Assembly: GCF_013141915.1 (NCBI RefSeq) | Contig: NZ_SROX01000002.1 | Location: forward strand, 248,001-312,000 | Direction: 5' to 3' | Source: Cupriavidus necator | GTDB lineage: Bacteria > Pseudomonadota > Gammaproteobacteria > Burkholderiales > Burkholderiaceae | DNA: 64,000 bases | Shown: piece after piece, positions 17,368 to 27,071 of the stretch | Position numbering within the stretch: the stretch's first letter is position 1 | How the letters are laid out: each line of letters opens with the position of its first letter | Notes under the pieces: generated by a model | What the model saw: the letters and a program-made list of their open reading frames with translations, nothing else | The model's database searches: none | Told to the model about the DNA's origin: nothing | Position numbers and translations under genes: made by a program

Positions 17368-17993
17368 GGCTGCCAGCGCGCAGCGCGCTGGGCTGCGCCC
17401 TGGCCCTCGCCGCGCTGGCCGCGGCGGGCAATGCCGTCGGCGCGCGCGCGCAGGCCGCTCCCAGCGCGCAGGTGCTGATGCTGCCGGCCGAACTGAGCAA
17501 CGTGTGCGAGGCCGACGCGCAGGCGCTGCAGCTGGCGATGGCGCGCCAGTGGCGCCCGTCGCTGAACGCGCTTGACCAGTGGACGCAACTGGTGCGCTCG
17601 TTCTCGTGCGACCTGTCCGGCCAGCGCGACCTGGGCTGGCACCGGGTGCCGCTGCGCGCTTATGAGAGCGCGATCCGCTACCCGCTGACCTGGGTCGAAA
17701 CCGAGACCCACAACGGCCGCACCCGGCGCCAGGTCAAGACCTATCACTCGGCCGCGCAGCTGCCGCCCAAGATCGATTTCTGGGTGGGCGGGCGCATCGA
17801 CGAGATCCGCTACGACAAGCGCCTGCGCCGCATCGACGCGCGCTTCCCCGCCGCCGGCAGCCGCGGCGGCAGCAATGGCGCCGCCAGCGCCGCGGCGGCC
17901 GCGCAATGCGCCTACACCACGCTGCAATTCCGGCAACAGAACGGCCTGTGGCTGCTGTCCGGAGTGGAACCTAATCTTTCGCCGCGCTGCTGA
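17364..17993 (+). CDS. Exported protein of unknown function between glyQ and glyS
   Basis: 209 residues from the ATG at 17364, which overlaps the glyQ stop codon. The signal peptide ([20 protein letters not shown]) is cut after ARA-QA. The mature part has four cysteines ([26 protein letters not shown] and the final PRC), so disulfides are possible. Conserved-looking stretches are [20 protein letters not shown] and [21 protein letters not shown] do not recognise the family. Its place inside the glycyl-tRNA synthetase operon implies cotranscription, not shared function. Confidence 0.8.
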   Translation: MRLPARSALGCALALAALAAAGNAVGARAQAAPSAQVLMLPAELSNVCEADAQALQLAMARQWRPSLNALDQWTQLVRSFSCDLSGQRDLGWHRVPLRAYESAIRYPLTWVETETHNGRTRRQVKTYHSAAQLPPKIDFWVGGRIDEIRYDKRLRRIDARFPAAGSRGGSNGAASAAAAAQCAYTTLQFRQQNGLWLLSGVEPNLSPRC

Positions 17994-18031
17994 CCCTGGC
18001 CGCGCGCGCTACAACCTGTTGGATACGATTC

Positions 18032-20155
18032 ATGTCGCAACCCCTGACCGACTCGCTGCTGATCGAACTGTTCACCGAAGAGCTGCCCCCCAAGGCGCTG
18101 GCGCGCCTGGGCGACGCCTTCGCGCAGGGCCTGTTCGCCGGCCTGGGCGAGCGCGACCTGCTTGAGCCGGGCGCCACCGTGACGCCGTTCGCCACCCCGC
18201 GCCGCCTGGCGGCGCTGGTCAGCGGCGTGCGCCGCAACGCCCCGGACCGCGAGCAGCGCGAGAAGGTCCTGCCGCTGTCGGTGGCGCTGGACGCCAACGG
18301 CGAGCCGACGGCCCCGCTGGCCAAGAAGCTGGCGGCGCTGGCCAAGTCCGTCGGCGTTGCCGAGATCGACTGGCAGGCGCTCGAGCGCGCCTCCGACGGC
18401 AAGGCCGAGGCCTTCTTCTACCGCTACACCGCGCGCGGCGCCGAGCTGGCAGCCGGGCTGCAGGCCACGCTGGAAGACACCGTGGCAAAGCTGCCGATCC
18501 CCAAACTCATGAGCTACCAGCGCCCGGACGGCAGCACGGTGCATTTCGTGCGTCCGGCGCACAGCCTGATCGCGCTGTTTGGCGCCGAGATCCTGCCGGT
18601 GACGCTGCTCGGGCTGCAGGCCAGCAACCTGACCCAGGGCCATCGCTTCCTGTCACATGGCGTGATCGAGATCGCGCACGCCAATGACTACGCGCAGCAG
18701 CTCGAGTCCGCCGGCCGCGTGGTCGCCAGCTATGCCCGGCGCCGCGAGCGCATGCGCGCAGCACTGCTGCAGGAAGCCGGCGCCGACCAGGTCATCATGC
18801 CCGAGTCGCTGCTCGATGAGGTCAACTCGCTGGTGGAATGGCCGGTGGTGTACGCCTGCCATTTCGAGGAAGCCTTCCTGGCGGTGCCGCAGGAATGCCT
18901 GATCCTGACCATGCAGACCAACCAGAAGTACTTTGCGCTGACCGATGCCGACGGCCACCTGCGCAACCGCTTCCTGATCGTGTCGAACCTGGCTACGGAA
19001 ACGCCGCAGTCGATCATCACCGGCAATGAGCGCGTGGTGCGGCCGCGCCTGGCCGACGCCAAGTTCTTCTTCGACCAGGACCGCAAGAAGACGCTGGCCT
19101 CGCGCGTGCCGCAACTGGCCAGCGTGGTCTACCACAACAAGATCGGCACGCAGCTGGACCGCGTGCAGCGCCTGCAGCAGATCGCCGGCCATATCGCCGA
19201 TGCGCTCAACGGGGCCGGCGTGGCCACCGACAAGGCCGCCGCGATGCGCGGCGCCGAACTGGCCAAGGCCGACCTGCTGACCGACATGGTGGGCGAATTC
19301 CCCGAGCTGCAAGGCACCATGGGTACCTACTACGCCCGCCACGACGACGAAGCCGAGGAGGTGGCGCTGGCCTGCTCCGAACACTATCGCCCGCGCTTTG
19401 CCGGCGATGCGCTGCCGGCGGGTGCGGTCAGCACCGCGGTGGCGCTGGCCGACAAGCTCGAGACCCTGGTCGGGATCTGGGGCATCGGCCTGCAGCCCAC
19501 CGGCGAGAAAGACCCGTTCGCGCTGCGCCGCCACGCGCTGGGCATCCTGCGCATGCTGATCGAGAAGCCGCTGGCGCTGTCGCTGTCGTCGCTGCTGGCG
19601 CTGACGCAGCAGGCCTTCGCCGGCATCGCCGCGGTCAAGCCGGCGCCCGAGGCCATCCTCGACTTCCTGTACGACCGCGTGCGCGGCTACCTGAAGGACA
19701 AGGGCTACACCACCAATGAGGTCGAGGCGGTGGTCAGCCTGCGCCCGGACCAGCTGCATGACATCCTGGGCCGCATGGAAGCGGTGCGCACCTTTGCCGC
19801 GCTGCCTGAAGCCGAGGCCCTGGCCGCCGCCAACAAGCGCATCACCAACATCCTGCGCAAGAACACCGAGCCGGTAGGCGCGGTGAACCCGGCGCTGTTC
19901 CGGGAAAACGCCGAAGGCGCGCTGCACGCCGCCATCGAGCACGTGCGCCCGGCCGTCGAAGCCGCCTTCGCCAGCGGCGACTTCACCGCCGCGCTGCGCG
20001 ACCTGGCCCAGCTGCGCGACGCCGTCGACCAGTTCTTCAACGACGTGATGGTGATGGCCGAGGACGCGCAGCTGCGCGCCAACCGCCTGGCGCTGCTGGC
20101 CTCGCTGCATGCGCTGGCCAACCGCGTCGCCGACATCTCCAAGCTGGCCGCCTGA
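18032..20155 (+). CDS. glyS: Glycyl-tRNA synthetase beta subunit
   Basis: 707 residues, normal length. The N-terminus [20 protein letters not shown] is characteristic of GlyS, as are [27 protein letters not shown] and [10 protein letters not shown]. The C-terminal third carries the anticodon-binding region. With GlyQ it charges tRNA-Gly. It is followed by gmhB after 31 bp on the same strand. Confidence 0.96.
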   Translation: MSQPLTDSLLIELFTEELPPKALARLGDAFAQGLFAGLGERDLLEPGATVTPFATPRRLAALVSGVRRNAPDREQREKVLPLSVALDANGEPTAPLAKKLAALAKSVGVAEIDWQALERASDGKAEAFFYRYTARGAELAAGLQATLEDTVAKLPIPKLMSYQRPDGSTVHFVRPAHSLIALFGAEILPVTLLGLQASNLTQGHRFLSHGVIEIAHANDYAQQLESAGRVVASYARRRERMRAALLQEAGADQVIMPESLLDEVNSLVEWPVVYACHFEEAFLAVPQECLILTMQTNQKYFALTDADGHLRNRFLIVSNLATETPQSIITGNERVVRPRLADAKFFFDQDRKKTLASRVPQLASVVYHNKIGTQLDRVQRLQQIAGHIADALNGAGVATDKAAAMRGAELAKADLLTDMVGEFPELQGTMGTYYARHDDEAEEVALACSEHYRPRFAGDALPAGAVSTAVALADKLETLVGIWGIGLQPTGEKDPFALRRHALGILRMLIEKPLALSLSSLLALTQQAFAGIAAVKPAPEAILDFLYDRVRGYLKDKGYTTNEVEAVVSLRPDQLHDILGRMEAVRTFAALPEAEALAAANKRITNILRKNTEPVGAVNPALFRENAEGALHAAIEHVRPAVEAAFASGDFTAALRDLAQLRDAVDQFFNDVMVMAEDAQLRANRLALLASLHALANRVADISKLAA

Positions 20156-20186
20156 GCGCCGCCCGCAGCCATAGCCGGAGCCTCAC

Positions 20187-20804
20187 ATGCCGCAGACGCC
20201 GCCCAAGTTTGTCATCCTGGACCGCGACGGGGTGATCAACCTCGACAGCGAACAATTCGTCAAGTCGCCCGATGAATGGGTGCCGATCGACGGCAGCCTG
20301 GAAGCCATCGCCGCGCTGAACCAGGCTGGCTACCGCGTGGTCATCGCCAGCAACCAGTCCGGCATCGGCCGCGGGCTGTTCGAGATGAGCGCGCTCAACG
20401 CCATGCACGAGAAGATGCACACCTTGCTGGCCCGCCTGGGCGGGCGCGTCGAGGCGGTGTTCTTCTGCCCCCATACCGCCGCCGACGGCTGCGACTGCCG
20501 CAAGCCGCGCTCCGGCATGCTGGAACAGATCAGCGAGCGCTTCGGCATCGAGCTGCGCGGCGTGCCGATCGTCGGCGATTCGCTGCGCGACCTTGAAGCT
20601 GGCGTGGCGGTCGGCTGCGCGCCGCACCTGGTGCGCAGCGGCAAGGGCCAGAAGACGCTCGACAAGGGCGGCCTGCCGCCCGGCACACAGGTGCACGACG
20701 ACTTGCTCGCCTTTGCCCGCTGGCTGACCGGCAACGATGGCGGGCAGCGGCAGCCGGCCCAGAGTGCCCACAGTGCCCAGAGCGGCCATGGCGCCGCCGG
20801 CTGA
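20187..20804 (+). CDS. gmhB: D-glycero-beta-D-manno-heptose 1,7-bisphosphate 7-phosphatase
   Basis: 205 residues, HAD superfamily. Motif I is VILDRDGVINLDS; the zinc-binding loop is CPHTAADGCDCRKP, the feature that sets GmhB apart from histidinol phosphatase; motif IV is IVGDSLRDLEAG. It removes the 7-phosphate in ADP-heptose synthesis for the LPS inner core. The next gene is plsC, and both serve envelope building. The last ~20 residues are Gln/Ser/His-rich and probably disordered. Confidence 0.92.
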   Translation: MPQTPPKFVILDRDGVINLDSEQFVKSPDEWVPIDGSLEAIAALNQAGYRVVIASNQSGIGRGLFEMSALNAMHEKMHTLLARLGGRVEAVFFCPHTAADGCDCRKPRSGMLEQISERFGIELRGVPIVGDSLRDLEAGVAVGCAPHLVRSGKGQKTLDKGGLPPGTQVHDDLLAFARWLTGNDGGQRQPAQSAHSAQSGHGAAG

Positions 20805-20853
20805 CCAAGCCTGCGGCCGACCGTCCGCACCCATTTTCTCTTTGCGCCCCCGC

Positions 20854-21618
20854 ATGACGTTCCTCCGTTCCCTGTTGTTCGCGCTGTACCTGCTGGTGCT
20901 GACGCCGCCCTACGCCTGCACCTGCTTCCTGGTGTTCCCGTTCATGAATGCCGACCAGCGCTTCCGCTTCGTGCGCGGCTGGCCCCGGCTGGTCATCGGC
21001 GCGGCGCGCATCATCTGCGGCATCCAGTACCGCATCCAGGGCCATGAGCACATGGACGCCATGCTGGACAAGCCGGTGGTGCTGCTGTCCAAGCACCAGT
21101 CGGCCTGGGAGACCGTGGCCTACGTGGCCCTGATGCCCAAGCCGCTGTGCTTCGTGTTCAAGCGCGAGCTGCTGCTGGTGCCGTTTTTCGGCTGGGCGCT
21201 GGGCATGCTGAAGATGGTCCATATCAACCGCAAGGAAGGCACCCGCGCCTTTGCCTCGGCGGCGCGCCAGGGTCGCGAGCGGCTTGCCGAAGGCGCCTGG
21301 ATCATCATGTTCCCGGAAGGCACGCGTACCCCTTCGGGCCTGGAGAAGACGCGCTACAAGAGCGGCGGCGCGCGCCTGGCGGTGGAGACCGGCGCCTGGG
21401 TGCTGCCGATGGCGGTCAACTCGGGCCGGGTCTGGCCGCGCAATTCGTTCCTGAAATATCCGGGCATGGTGACGATCTCGGTCGGCCCGCCGATTGCGTC
21501 GGCCAACAAGACCGCCGACCAGCTCAACCAGGAAGTGGCGGAATGGATCGAACGGGACATGCGCCGTATCGACCCCGAAAGCTACCAGGCCGCGCGACGC
21601 AGCGAGTCGGCCGCATGA
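20854..21618 (+). CDS. plsC: 1-acyl-sn-glycerol-3-phosphate acyltransferase PlsC
   Basis: 254 residues from the ATG at 20854; a longer frame upstream adds unrelated residues. One N-terminal membrane helix (LLFALYLLVLTPPYACTCFL). The acyltransferase block I is H81-QSAW-E86, the HX4E variant of HX4D, and block III is FPEGTR at 153-158. It makes phosphatidic acid at the inner membrane. The stop overlaps the start of the next gene (ATGA). Confidence 0.9.
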   Translation: MTFLRSLLFALYLLVLTPPYACTCFLVFPFMNADQRFRFVRGWPRLVIGAARIICGIQYRIQGHEHMDAMLDKPVVLLSKHQSAWETVAYVALMPKPLCFVFKRELLLVPFFGWALGMLKMVHINRKEGTRAFASAARQGRERLAEGAWIIMFPEGTRTPSGLEKTRYKSGGARLAVETGAWVLPMAVNSGRVWPRNSFLKYPGMVTISVGPPIASANKTADQLNQEVAEWIERDMRRIDPESYQAARRSESAA

Positions 21619-22475
21619 AATTGCTGCGACCCGCCTCCGAAGCCGACGGCGCGCAGCTGGAACTGCCGCTGGCGGAATCCGCCCACGCCCCGCAGCCGGC
21701 GGCGCCGCTGGCACCGGAGCCGCCACAGGCGCCTGCATGGCCGGCGCCGCAGCCCAATGCGCGCCTGCTGCGGATCGGCGAGCGGCCGCTGCACTACACG
21801 CTGAAGCGCTCGGCGCGCCGCACCATCGGCTTCACCATCGACGACCGTGGCCTGTCGATCACGGCGCCGCGCTGGGTCACGCTGGCCGATATCGAATCCG
21901 CCATCCTGGAAAAACAGCGCTGGATCTTCAACAAGCTGGGCGAGTGGCGCCACCGCGACGCGCGCCGGATCCTGCCCACGGTCCAATGGCGCGACGGCGC
22001 CACCCTGCCCTTTCTCGGCCAGCCGCTGACGCTGGCGCTGGAGTCGCCGATCGGCGCGCTGCTCTTCGATGCCGACCGCCGTGTGCTGCACCTGGCGCTG
22101 CCCACGCATGCCGACGAGCAGCAGATCAAGGACCGCGTGCAGGGCTGGCTGCAACAGCAGGCGCGCCGCCTGCTGGCCGAGCGGCTGGAGCTCTATGCCG
22201 GCAAGCTCGGCGTGCGCCACACCGGCTTCGCGCTGACCTCGGCCGCCACGCGCTGGGGCAGCTGCACCGCCGACGGCAAGATCCGGCTGAACTGGCGCCT
22301 GATGCATTTCCCGCTGTCGATGATCGACTATGTCGCCGCGCATGAGCTGGCGCACCTGAAAGAGATGAACCACGGCCCGCGCTTCTGGGAAACCGTGGAG
22401 TCGATCTTTCCGGAGTTCCGGGACGCGCGCGCGCAGTTGCGCGCCCACCCGCCGGAGCTGTTGCCGACGTTCTGA
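21615..22475 (+). CDS. YgjP-like zinc metallopeptidase-fold protein (DUF45)
   Basis: 286 residues. The C-terminal domain carries the zinc motif HELAHLKEMNHGPRFW (HExxH with a third His downstream), preceded by TSAATRWGSCTADGKIRLNW, the DUF45/YgjP signature. The N-terminal ~60 residues are Ala/Pro-rich and probably flexible. DUF45 proteins resemble WSS1/SprT-type proteases, but the substrate is unknown. It starts within the plsC stop codon and probably shares the gmhB-plsC transcript. Confidence 0.85.
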   Translation: MKLLRPASEADGAQLELPLAESAHAPQPAAPLAPEPPQAPAWPAPQPNARLLRIGERPLHYTLKRSARRTIGFTIDDRGLSITAPRWVTLADIESAILEKQRWIFNKLGEWRHRDARRILPTVQWRDGATLPFLGQPLTLALESPIGALLFDADRRVLHLALPTHADEQQIKDRVQGWLQQQARRLLAERLELYAGKLGVRHTGFALTSAATRWGSCTADGKIRLNWRLMHFPLSMIDYVAAHELAHLKEMNHGPRFWETVESIFPEFRDARAQLRAHPPELLPTF

Positions 22476-22559
22476 GGGGGCGTTCGCACGGCCAGTGGCT
22501 TTCGGCCAAAGCTACTAAAATGGCGCCTTCCGCTACCGATAACAGTTGAAGGCCCTCCC

Positions 22560-22967
22560 ATGCGACTCCTCCACACCATGCTGCGCGTCGGCGACATGCA
22601 GCGCTCCATCGATTTCTACACCCGCGTGCTCGGCATGCAGCTGCTGCGCGAGAGCGACAACCCCGAGTACAAGTACCGCCTCGCCTTTGTCGGCTATGGC
22701 CCGGAGAGCGAAACCGCGGTGCTGGAGCTGACCTACAACTACGGCGTCGACCACTATGACCTCGGTACCGCCTATGGCCATATCGCGCTGGAGACCGACG
22801 ATGCCGCGGCCGCCTGCGAACGCATTCGCGCCGCCGGCGGCAAGGTCACGCGCGAAGCCGGCCCGGTCAAGGGCGGCACCACCGTGATCGCCTTTGTCGA
22901 GGACCCGGACGGCTACAAGATCGAGCTGATCGAGCGCCATTCCACCCGCGACTCCAGCCGTCCCTGA
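22560..22967 (+). CDS. gloA: Lactoylglutathione lyase (glyoxalase I)
   Basis: 135 residues, standard for GloA. All four metal ligands are in place: His5 (LLHTML), Glu56 (VLELTYNY), His74 (YGHIAL) and Glu122 (KIELIE), the pattern of Ni-type bacterial enzymes. It isomerises the methylglyoxal-glutathione adduct to S-lactoylglutathione in the cytoplasm. A TAAAAT -10-like element lies ~45 bp upstream. The next gene starts 11 bp downstream. Confidence 0.95.
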   Translation: MRLLHTMLRVGDMQRSIDFYTRVLGMQLLRESDNPEYKYRLAFVGYGPESETAVLELTYNYGVDHYDLGTAYGHIALETDDAAAACERIRAAGGKVTREAGPVKGGTTVIAFVEDPDGYKIELIERHSTRDSSRP

Positions 22968-22978
22968 AGGCCGGCCCC

Positions 22979-23884
22979 GTGAGCACGCCTAGCCTGGCGC
23001 GCCAGCCGCTCGACGGCACCGCCATCGGCCTGATGGTGGTGCTTTGCGCCGCCTGGGGACTGCAGCAGGTCGTGATCAAGGTCACCGCGCCACTGATGGG
23101 CGCGGTACTGCAGGCTGGCGTGCGCTCGGCCGTGGCGGCGCTGCTGGTATTCGGGTTTGCAGCGTGGCGCGGCACCCCGCTGTGGCGGCGCGACGGCACG
23201 CTGAACGCCGGCCTGCTGGCCGGGCTGCTGTTCGGGGCGGAGTTTTTCTGCATCTTCGTCGGCCTGGGGCACACCACGGCCTCACGCATGGCGGTGTTCC
23301 TGTACACCGCGCCGATCTTCACCGCGCTGGGACTGCATGCGGCGGTCCCCGGCGAACGGCTGCGCCGCGGGCAATGGCTGGGCGTGACACTGGCGTTCGC
23401 GGGCATGGCGCTGGCCTTTGCGGATGGCATCGCCGCGCCGTCGACGCAGGGCAGCACGCTGCTGGGCGATGCGCTCGGCATCCTCGCCGGCGCGCTGTGG
23501 GCAGCCACCACCGTGGTGGTGCGCGCCAGCCCGCTGGCCAGCGCGCCGGCCAGCAAGACGCTGCTGTACCAGCTGGCGGTGTCCGCGGTGATGCTGCTGG
23601 CCATGGCGGTAGCCGGCGGCCAGACCATGACGGTACAGATCGACGGCGTGGTGCTGGCGAGCCTGTTCTACCAGTCGGTGCTGATCGCCTTTGCCAGCTA
23701 CCTGACCTGGTTCTGGCTGCTGCAGCGCTACCTGGCGTCGCGGCTGTCGGTGTTTTCCTTCCTGACGCCGCTGTTCGGGGTCGCTTTCGGCGTGGTGCTG
23801 ATGCACGATGCCGTGGGCCCGCGCTTTGCCGTGGCGGCAGTGCTGGTGCTGGCGGGGATCGTGCTGGTGAATCGGCGGGCGTGA
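22979..23884 (+). CDS. EamA-family (DMT) transporter
   Basis: 301 residues with about ten hydrophobic segments in two EamA repeats (AIGLMVVLCAAWGLQQVVIK at the start; DALGILAGALWAATTVVVRA in the second half). The start is GTG at 22979 with AAGG 8 bases upstream. Members export or import small metabolites such as amino acids across the inner membrane; the substrate cannot be told. Tightly linked to gloA and convergent with trpS, with a REP-like repeat between. Confidence 0.85.
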   Translation: MSTPSLARQPLDGTAIGLMVVLCAAWGLQQVVIKVTAPLMGAVLQAGVRSAVAALLVFGFAAWRGTPLWRRDGTLNAGLLAGLLFGAEFFCIFVGLGHTTASRMAVFLYTAPIFTALGLHAAVPGERLRRGQWLGVTLAFAGMALAFADGIAAPSTQGSTLLGDALGILAGALWAATTVVVRASPLASAPASKTLLYQLAVSAVMLLAMAVAGGQTMTVQIDGVVLASLFYQSVLIAFASYLTWFWLLQRYLASRLSVFSFLTPLFGVAFGVVLMHDAVGPRFAVAAVLVLAGIVLVNRRA

Positions 23885-23908
23885 GGGACTGAACGAAGGC
23901 ACCACCCC

Positions 23909-23957
23909 TGGCATACGCTGCCCTCGCCCGCCTGCGGGAGAGGGGAGCAAACCCTCA
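23909..23957. repeat. REP-like repeat, copy A, between eamA and trpS
   Basis: Contains an imperfect 9-bp inverted repeat (CTCGCCCGC-CT-GCGGGAGAG). Its reverse complement shares GTTTGCTCCCCTCTCCCGC and GAGGGCAG with the copies at 40515-40643. It sits between convergent genes and may also act as a bidirectional terminator. Confidence 0.65.
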
Positions 23958-23971
23958 GCACGCCAGCGTGA

Positions 23972-25015
23972 TCAGCGGCGTGCCTCGAACGAGAACATGC
24001 CCAGCGCGTCGCGCACTTCTTCCAGCGTCTGCTGGGTCAGCGCGCGGGCTTTTTCGGTGCCCTGGCGCAGGATGTCGAACACGTAGTCCGGATCCTTGGC
24101 CAGCGCTTCGCGGCGCTCGCGGATCGGCGCCAGCAGGTCCTGCAGCACCCCCTCGATGCGGCGCTTGAGCACCATGTCGCCCAGCCCGCCGCGCTGGTAG
24201 TGTTCCTTCAGCGCCTTGACTTCCTCGGTGTTCGGATCGAAGGCGTCCAGGTAGGTGAACACCACGTTGCCCTCGACCTGGCCCGGATCGGCCACGCGCA
24301 GGTGGTTGGGGTCGGTGTACATGCTGTGCACCGCGGCCTTGATCTGCTCCGGGGCAGCCCCCAGCGCGATCGCGTTGCCCATCGACTTGCTCATCTTGGC
24401 CTTGCCATCGACGCCCGGCAGGCGGCCGAATTCCGGAATCAGCGCCTTGCACTCGGGCAGCACGTCGCGGCCGACCTGGTGGTTGATGCGGCGCACGATT
24501 TCGTTGGTCTGCTCGATCAGCGGCGCCTGGTCCTCGCCCACCGGCACCACCTCGGCCTTGAAGGCGGTGATGTCGGCGGCCTGCGAGGCCGGATAGCACA
24601 GGAAGCCGGCCGGAATGTCGCGGCCAAAGCCGCGCGCCTGGATCTCTTCCTTGATGGTCGGGTTGCGCTCCAGCCGCGCCACCGTGACGAAGTTCAGGTA
24701 CATCAGCGTCAGCTCGGCCAGCGCGGGCAGGTGCGACTGCACCGTGACGGTGGTCTTGGCCGGGTCGATGCCGACGGCCAGGTAGTCCAGCGCCACCTCC
24801 AGCACGTTGCGGCGCACCTTGTCGGGATCGTGCGCGTTGTCGGTCATGGCCTGGGTGTCGGCCAGCAGCAGGTATTGCTCGTGCGTATCCTGCAGCGCTA
24901 CGCGGCTCTTGAGCGAGCCGACAAAGTGGCCGAGGTGCAGCGGGCCGGTGGGACGGTCGCCGGTCAGGATCACGGGACGCCGGTTGGTTTGGCTGGTGTT
25001 GGACTGGGCTGTCAT
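23972..25015 (-). CDS. trpS: Tryptophanyl-tRNA synthetase
   Basis: 347 residues, class I synthetase. [17 protein letters not shown] holds the HIGH-like motif and KMSKSMGN the KMSKS motif; [13 protein letters not shown] and [13 protein letters not shown] are TrpS-type. I use the ATG at 25015 ([18 protein letters not shown]). The long upstream extension in frame is not synthetase-like. It charges tRNA-Trp. It lies 70 bp downstream of rsmA on the same strand. Confidence 0.95.
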   Translation of the reverse strand: MTAQSNTSQTNRRPVILTGDRPTGPLHLGHFVGSLKSRVALQDTHEQYLLLADTQAMTDNAHDPDKVRRNVLEVALDYLAVGIDPAKTTVTVQSHLPALAELTLMYLNFVTVARLERNPTIKEEIQARGFGRDIPAGFLCYPASQAADITAFKAEVVPVGEDQAPLIEQTNEIVRRINHQVGRDVLPECKALIPEFGRLPGVDGKAKMSKSMGNAIALGAAPEQIKAAVHSMYTDPNHLRVADPGQVEGNVVFTYLDAFDPNTEEVKALKEHYQRGGLGDMVLKRRIEGVLQDLLAPIRERREALAKDPDYVFDILRQGTEKARALTQQTLEEVRDALGMFSFEARR

Positions 25016-25085
25016 GGGACGGTCTTGCACGAGATAGTCGCGGGAGATTCTGGATGTGTTCGGGATTCGGGAATTCGCCCGGGCT

Positions 25086-25919
25086 TCAGGCGGCCCGGCC
25101 AGAGGCCTTGTTGCCGAGGCGCCGGGCCAGTTCGACATACTCGCCGACCGGCACTTCCTCGGCGCGCCGGCCCAGGTCGAAGCCCATCGCATCGAAGTCG
25201 ACCTGGTCGCGCAGGAACGACAGCGTGTTGCGCAGCACCTTGCGCCGCTGCGAGAACGCAGCCGTGACCACGTCGCCAAGCACGGTGATGTCGCAATCGG
25301 CATGGGGCGAACGCAGCCGGCCGTCGCCGTGGCGCGGCCACGGGATCATGCGGACCACGGCCGAGTCCACCTTGGGCGGCGGGTTGAAGGCGCCCGGCGG
25401 CACATCCAGCACATGCTCCATGTAGTAGCGCACCTGCAGCATGATCGAAAGCCGGCCGAAGGCCTTGCTGCCGGGTTCGGCGACCATGCGCTCCACCACC
25501 TCCTTCTGCAGCATGAAGTGCTGGTCGCGCACGTGGTCGGCGAACTCCATCAGATGGAACAGCAGCGGGCTCGAAATGTTGTAGGGCAGGTTGCCCACGA
25601 TTCGCAGCGGGCGGCCCGGCACGGCGAGCTTGTCGAAATCGAAGTCGAGCGCGTCGCCGGCGTGGACCTGCAGGCGGTCGCCATAGCGGCGGCGCAGCCG
25701 CTCGACCAGGTCGCGGTCCAGTTCGACCACTTGCATCTGCGCAATGCGCTCGAGCAGCGGGTCGGTCAGCGCGCCCAGCCCCGGCCCGATCTCGACCAGC
25801 ACGTCGCCGGCCTGCGGGCTGATGGCATTGACGATGCCGTGGATGATGGTGTCGTCGACCAGGAAGTTCTGCCCGAATCGTTTGCGGGCCACATGGCCCT
25901 GGTGCACGTTTGAACGCAT
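25086..25919 (-). CDS. rsmA: 16S rRNA dimethyladenosine transferase RsmA (KsgA)
   Basis: 277 residues. [20 protein letters not shown] is the KsgA N-terminal signature; [13 protein letters not shown] is SAM motif I and [15 protein letters not shown] contains the catalytic NLPY. It dimethylates two adjacent adenines in helix 45 of 16S rRNA. It closes the lptD-surA-pdxA-rsmA operon, an order conserved in many proteobacteria, with only 17 bp to pdxA. Confidence 0.96.
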   Translation of the reverse strand: MRSNVHQGHVARKRFGQNFLVDDTIIHGIVNAISPQAGDVLVEIGPGLGALTDPLLERIAQMQVVELDRDLVERLRRRYGDRLQVHAGDALDFDFDKLAVPGRPLRIVGNLPYNISSPLLFHLMEFADHVRDQHFMLQKEVVERMVAEPGSKAFGRLSIMLQVRYYMEHVLDVPPGAFNPPPKVDSAVVRMIPWPRHGDGRLRSPHADCDITVLGDVVTAAFSQRRKVLRNTLSFLRDQVDFDAMGFDLGRRAEEVPVGEYVELARRLGNKASGRAA

Positions 25920-25936
25920 GATGTCTTAGTCCGGCT

Positions 25937-27037
25937 TCAGCATGGCGGCTGCATGCCGGAAGGGGTGTGGCCGGCGGGGCCCGTGGCGCCCGCGCTGCCG
26001 CGCCGGCGGCCGTTGGCATGGCCAGACATGATAACCGCCGTGCGGATGGCCTCGATCATGCTGCCGTGCTCGGCCTGGCCGGTGCCGGCGAGATCGAGCG
26101 CGGTGCCATGGTCCACCGACGTGCGGATGAAGGGCAGCCCCAGCGTGATATTCACGCCGTGGCCGAAGGTGCCGTACTTGAGCGGCGCCAACCCCTGGTC
26201 ATGGTACATCGCCAGCACGCAGTCGGCATCGCGCAGGTGGCGCGGCTGGAACAGCGTGTCGGCCGGGAACGGCCCGCGCGCGTCGATGCCGGCATCCTTG
26301 GCCTGCGCCAGCGCGGGCGCGATGATGTCGATCTCTTCGCGGCCCATGTGGCCGCTTTCGCCGGCGTGCGGGTTCAGTCCCGTGACCAGGATGCGCGGCC
26401 GCGCGATGCCGAAGCCGCGGCGCAGGTCGGCATCGATGATCGCCAGGGTCTGCACCAGCAGCGGCACCGACAGTGCATCGGGCACCGCGCGCAGCGGCAG
26501 GTGGGTGGTGGCCAGCGCCACGCGCAGCATGGCGTCGTCGTGCGCCGGCTGCGGGCCGGCCAGCATCATCACCACGCGCGGCACGCCGGCGCGGTCAGCC
26601 AGGTATTCGGTATGGCCGGTGAAGGGCACGCCGGCGTCGTTGATGGTGCTCTTCTGCACCGGCGCGGTGACCATCGCGGCATACCGCGGCGCGGCGTTGC
26701 CATGCGCCCGGCAGCCGTCGATGGCGGCATCGAGCAGCTGCAGCACATAGCGGCCGTTGCGCGCGTCGAGGCGCCCGGGCTCGCATGCCACCGCCAGCGG
26801 CACGTCCTCGATCACGATGTCGCCGTCGGCCATGCGCCGCTCCCACGCGTGCGTAACCCCAAGCGCCGCGGCACGCTCGGCCAGCAGGCGGGCATCGCCC
26901 AGCACATGGAAGCGGTATGGCGTACTGCCCGCGCCATGGTTGGCGCCCCCCCATTGCAGCAACGCCCCGATGGTGATATCGGGGCCGATGCCGGCGGGTT
27001 CTCCGGTCGAGATGGCGAGGGCTAGCGGGTCGGGCAT
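25937..27037 (-). CDS. pdxA: 4-hydroxythreonine-4-phosphate dehydrogenase PdxA
   Basis: 366 residues. [17 protein letters not shown] opens the protein; metal ligands are in [11 protein letters not shown] and [15 protein letters not shown] and at [11 protein letters not shown]. It oxidises 4-phosphohydroxy-threonine in pyridoxal-phosphate synthesis. The C-terminal ~25 residues ([19 protein letters not shown]) are low complexity. Fourth-to-last in the lptD operon; 34 bp from surA. Confidence 0.95.
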   Translation of the reverse strand: MPDPLALAISTGEPAGIGPDITIGALLQWGGANHGAGSTPYRFHVLGDARLLAERAAALGVTHAWERRMADGDIVIEDVPLAVACEPGRLDARNGRYVLQLLDAAIDGCRAHGNAAPRYAAMVTAPVQKSTINDAGVPFTGHTEYLADRAGVPRVVMMLAGPQPAHDDAMLRVALATTHLPLRAVPDALSVPLLVQTLAIIDADLRRGFGIARPRILVTGLNPHAGESGHMGREEIDIIAPALAQAKDAGIDARGPFPADTLFQPRHLRDADCVLAMYHDQGLAPLKYGTFGHGVNITLGLPFIRTSVDHGTALDLAGTGQAEHGSMIEAIRTAVIMSGHANGRRRGSAGATGPAGHTPSGMQPPC

Positions 27038-27071
27038 GTCGGCTCAGGCTGATGGGCGCAGCGGCGGCGCG

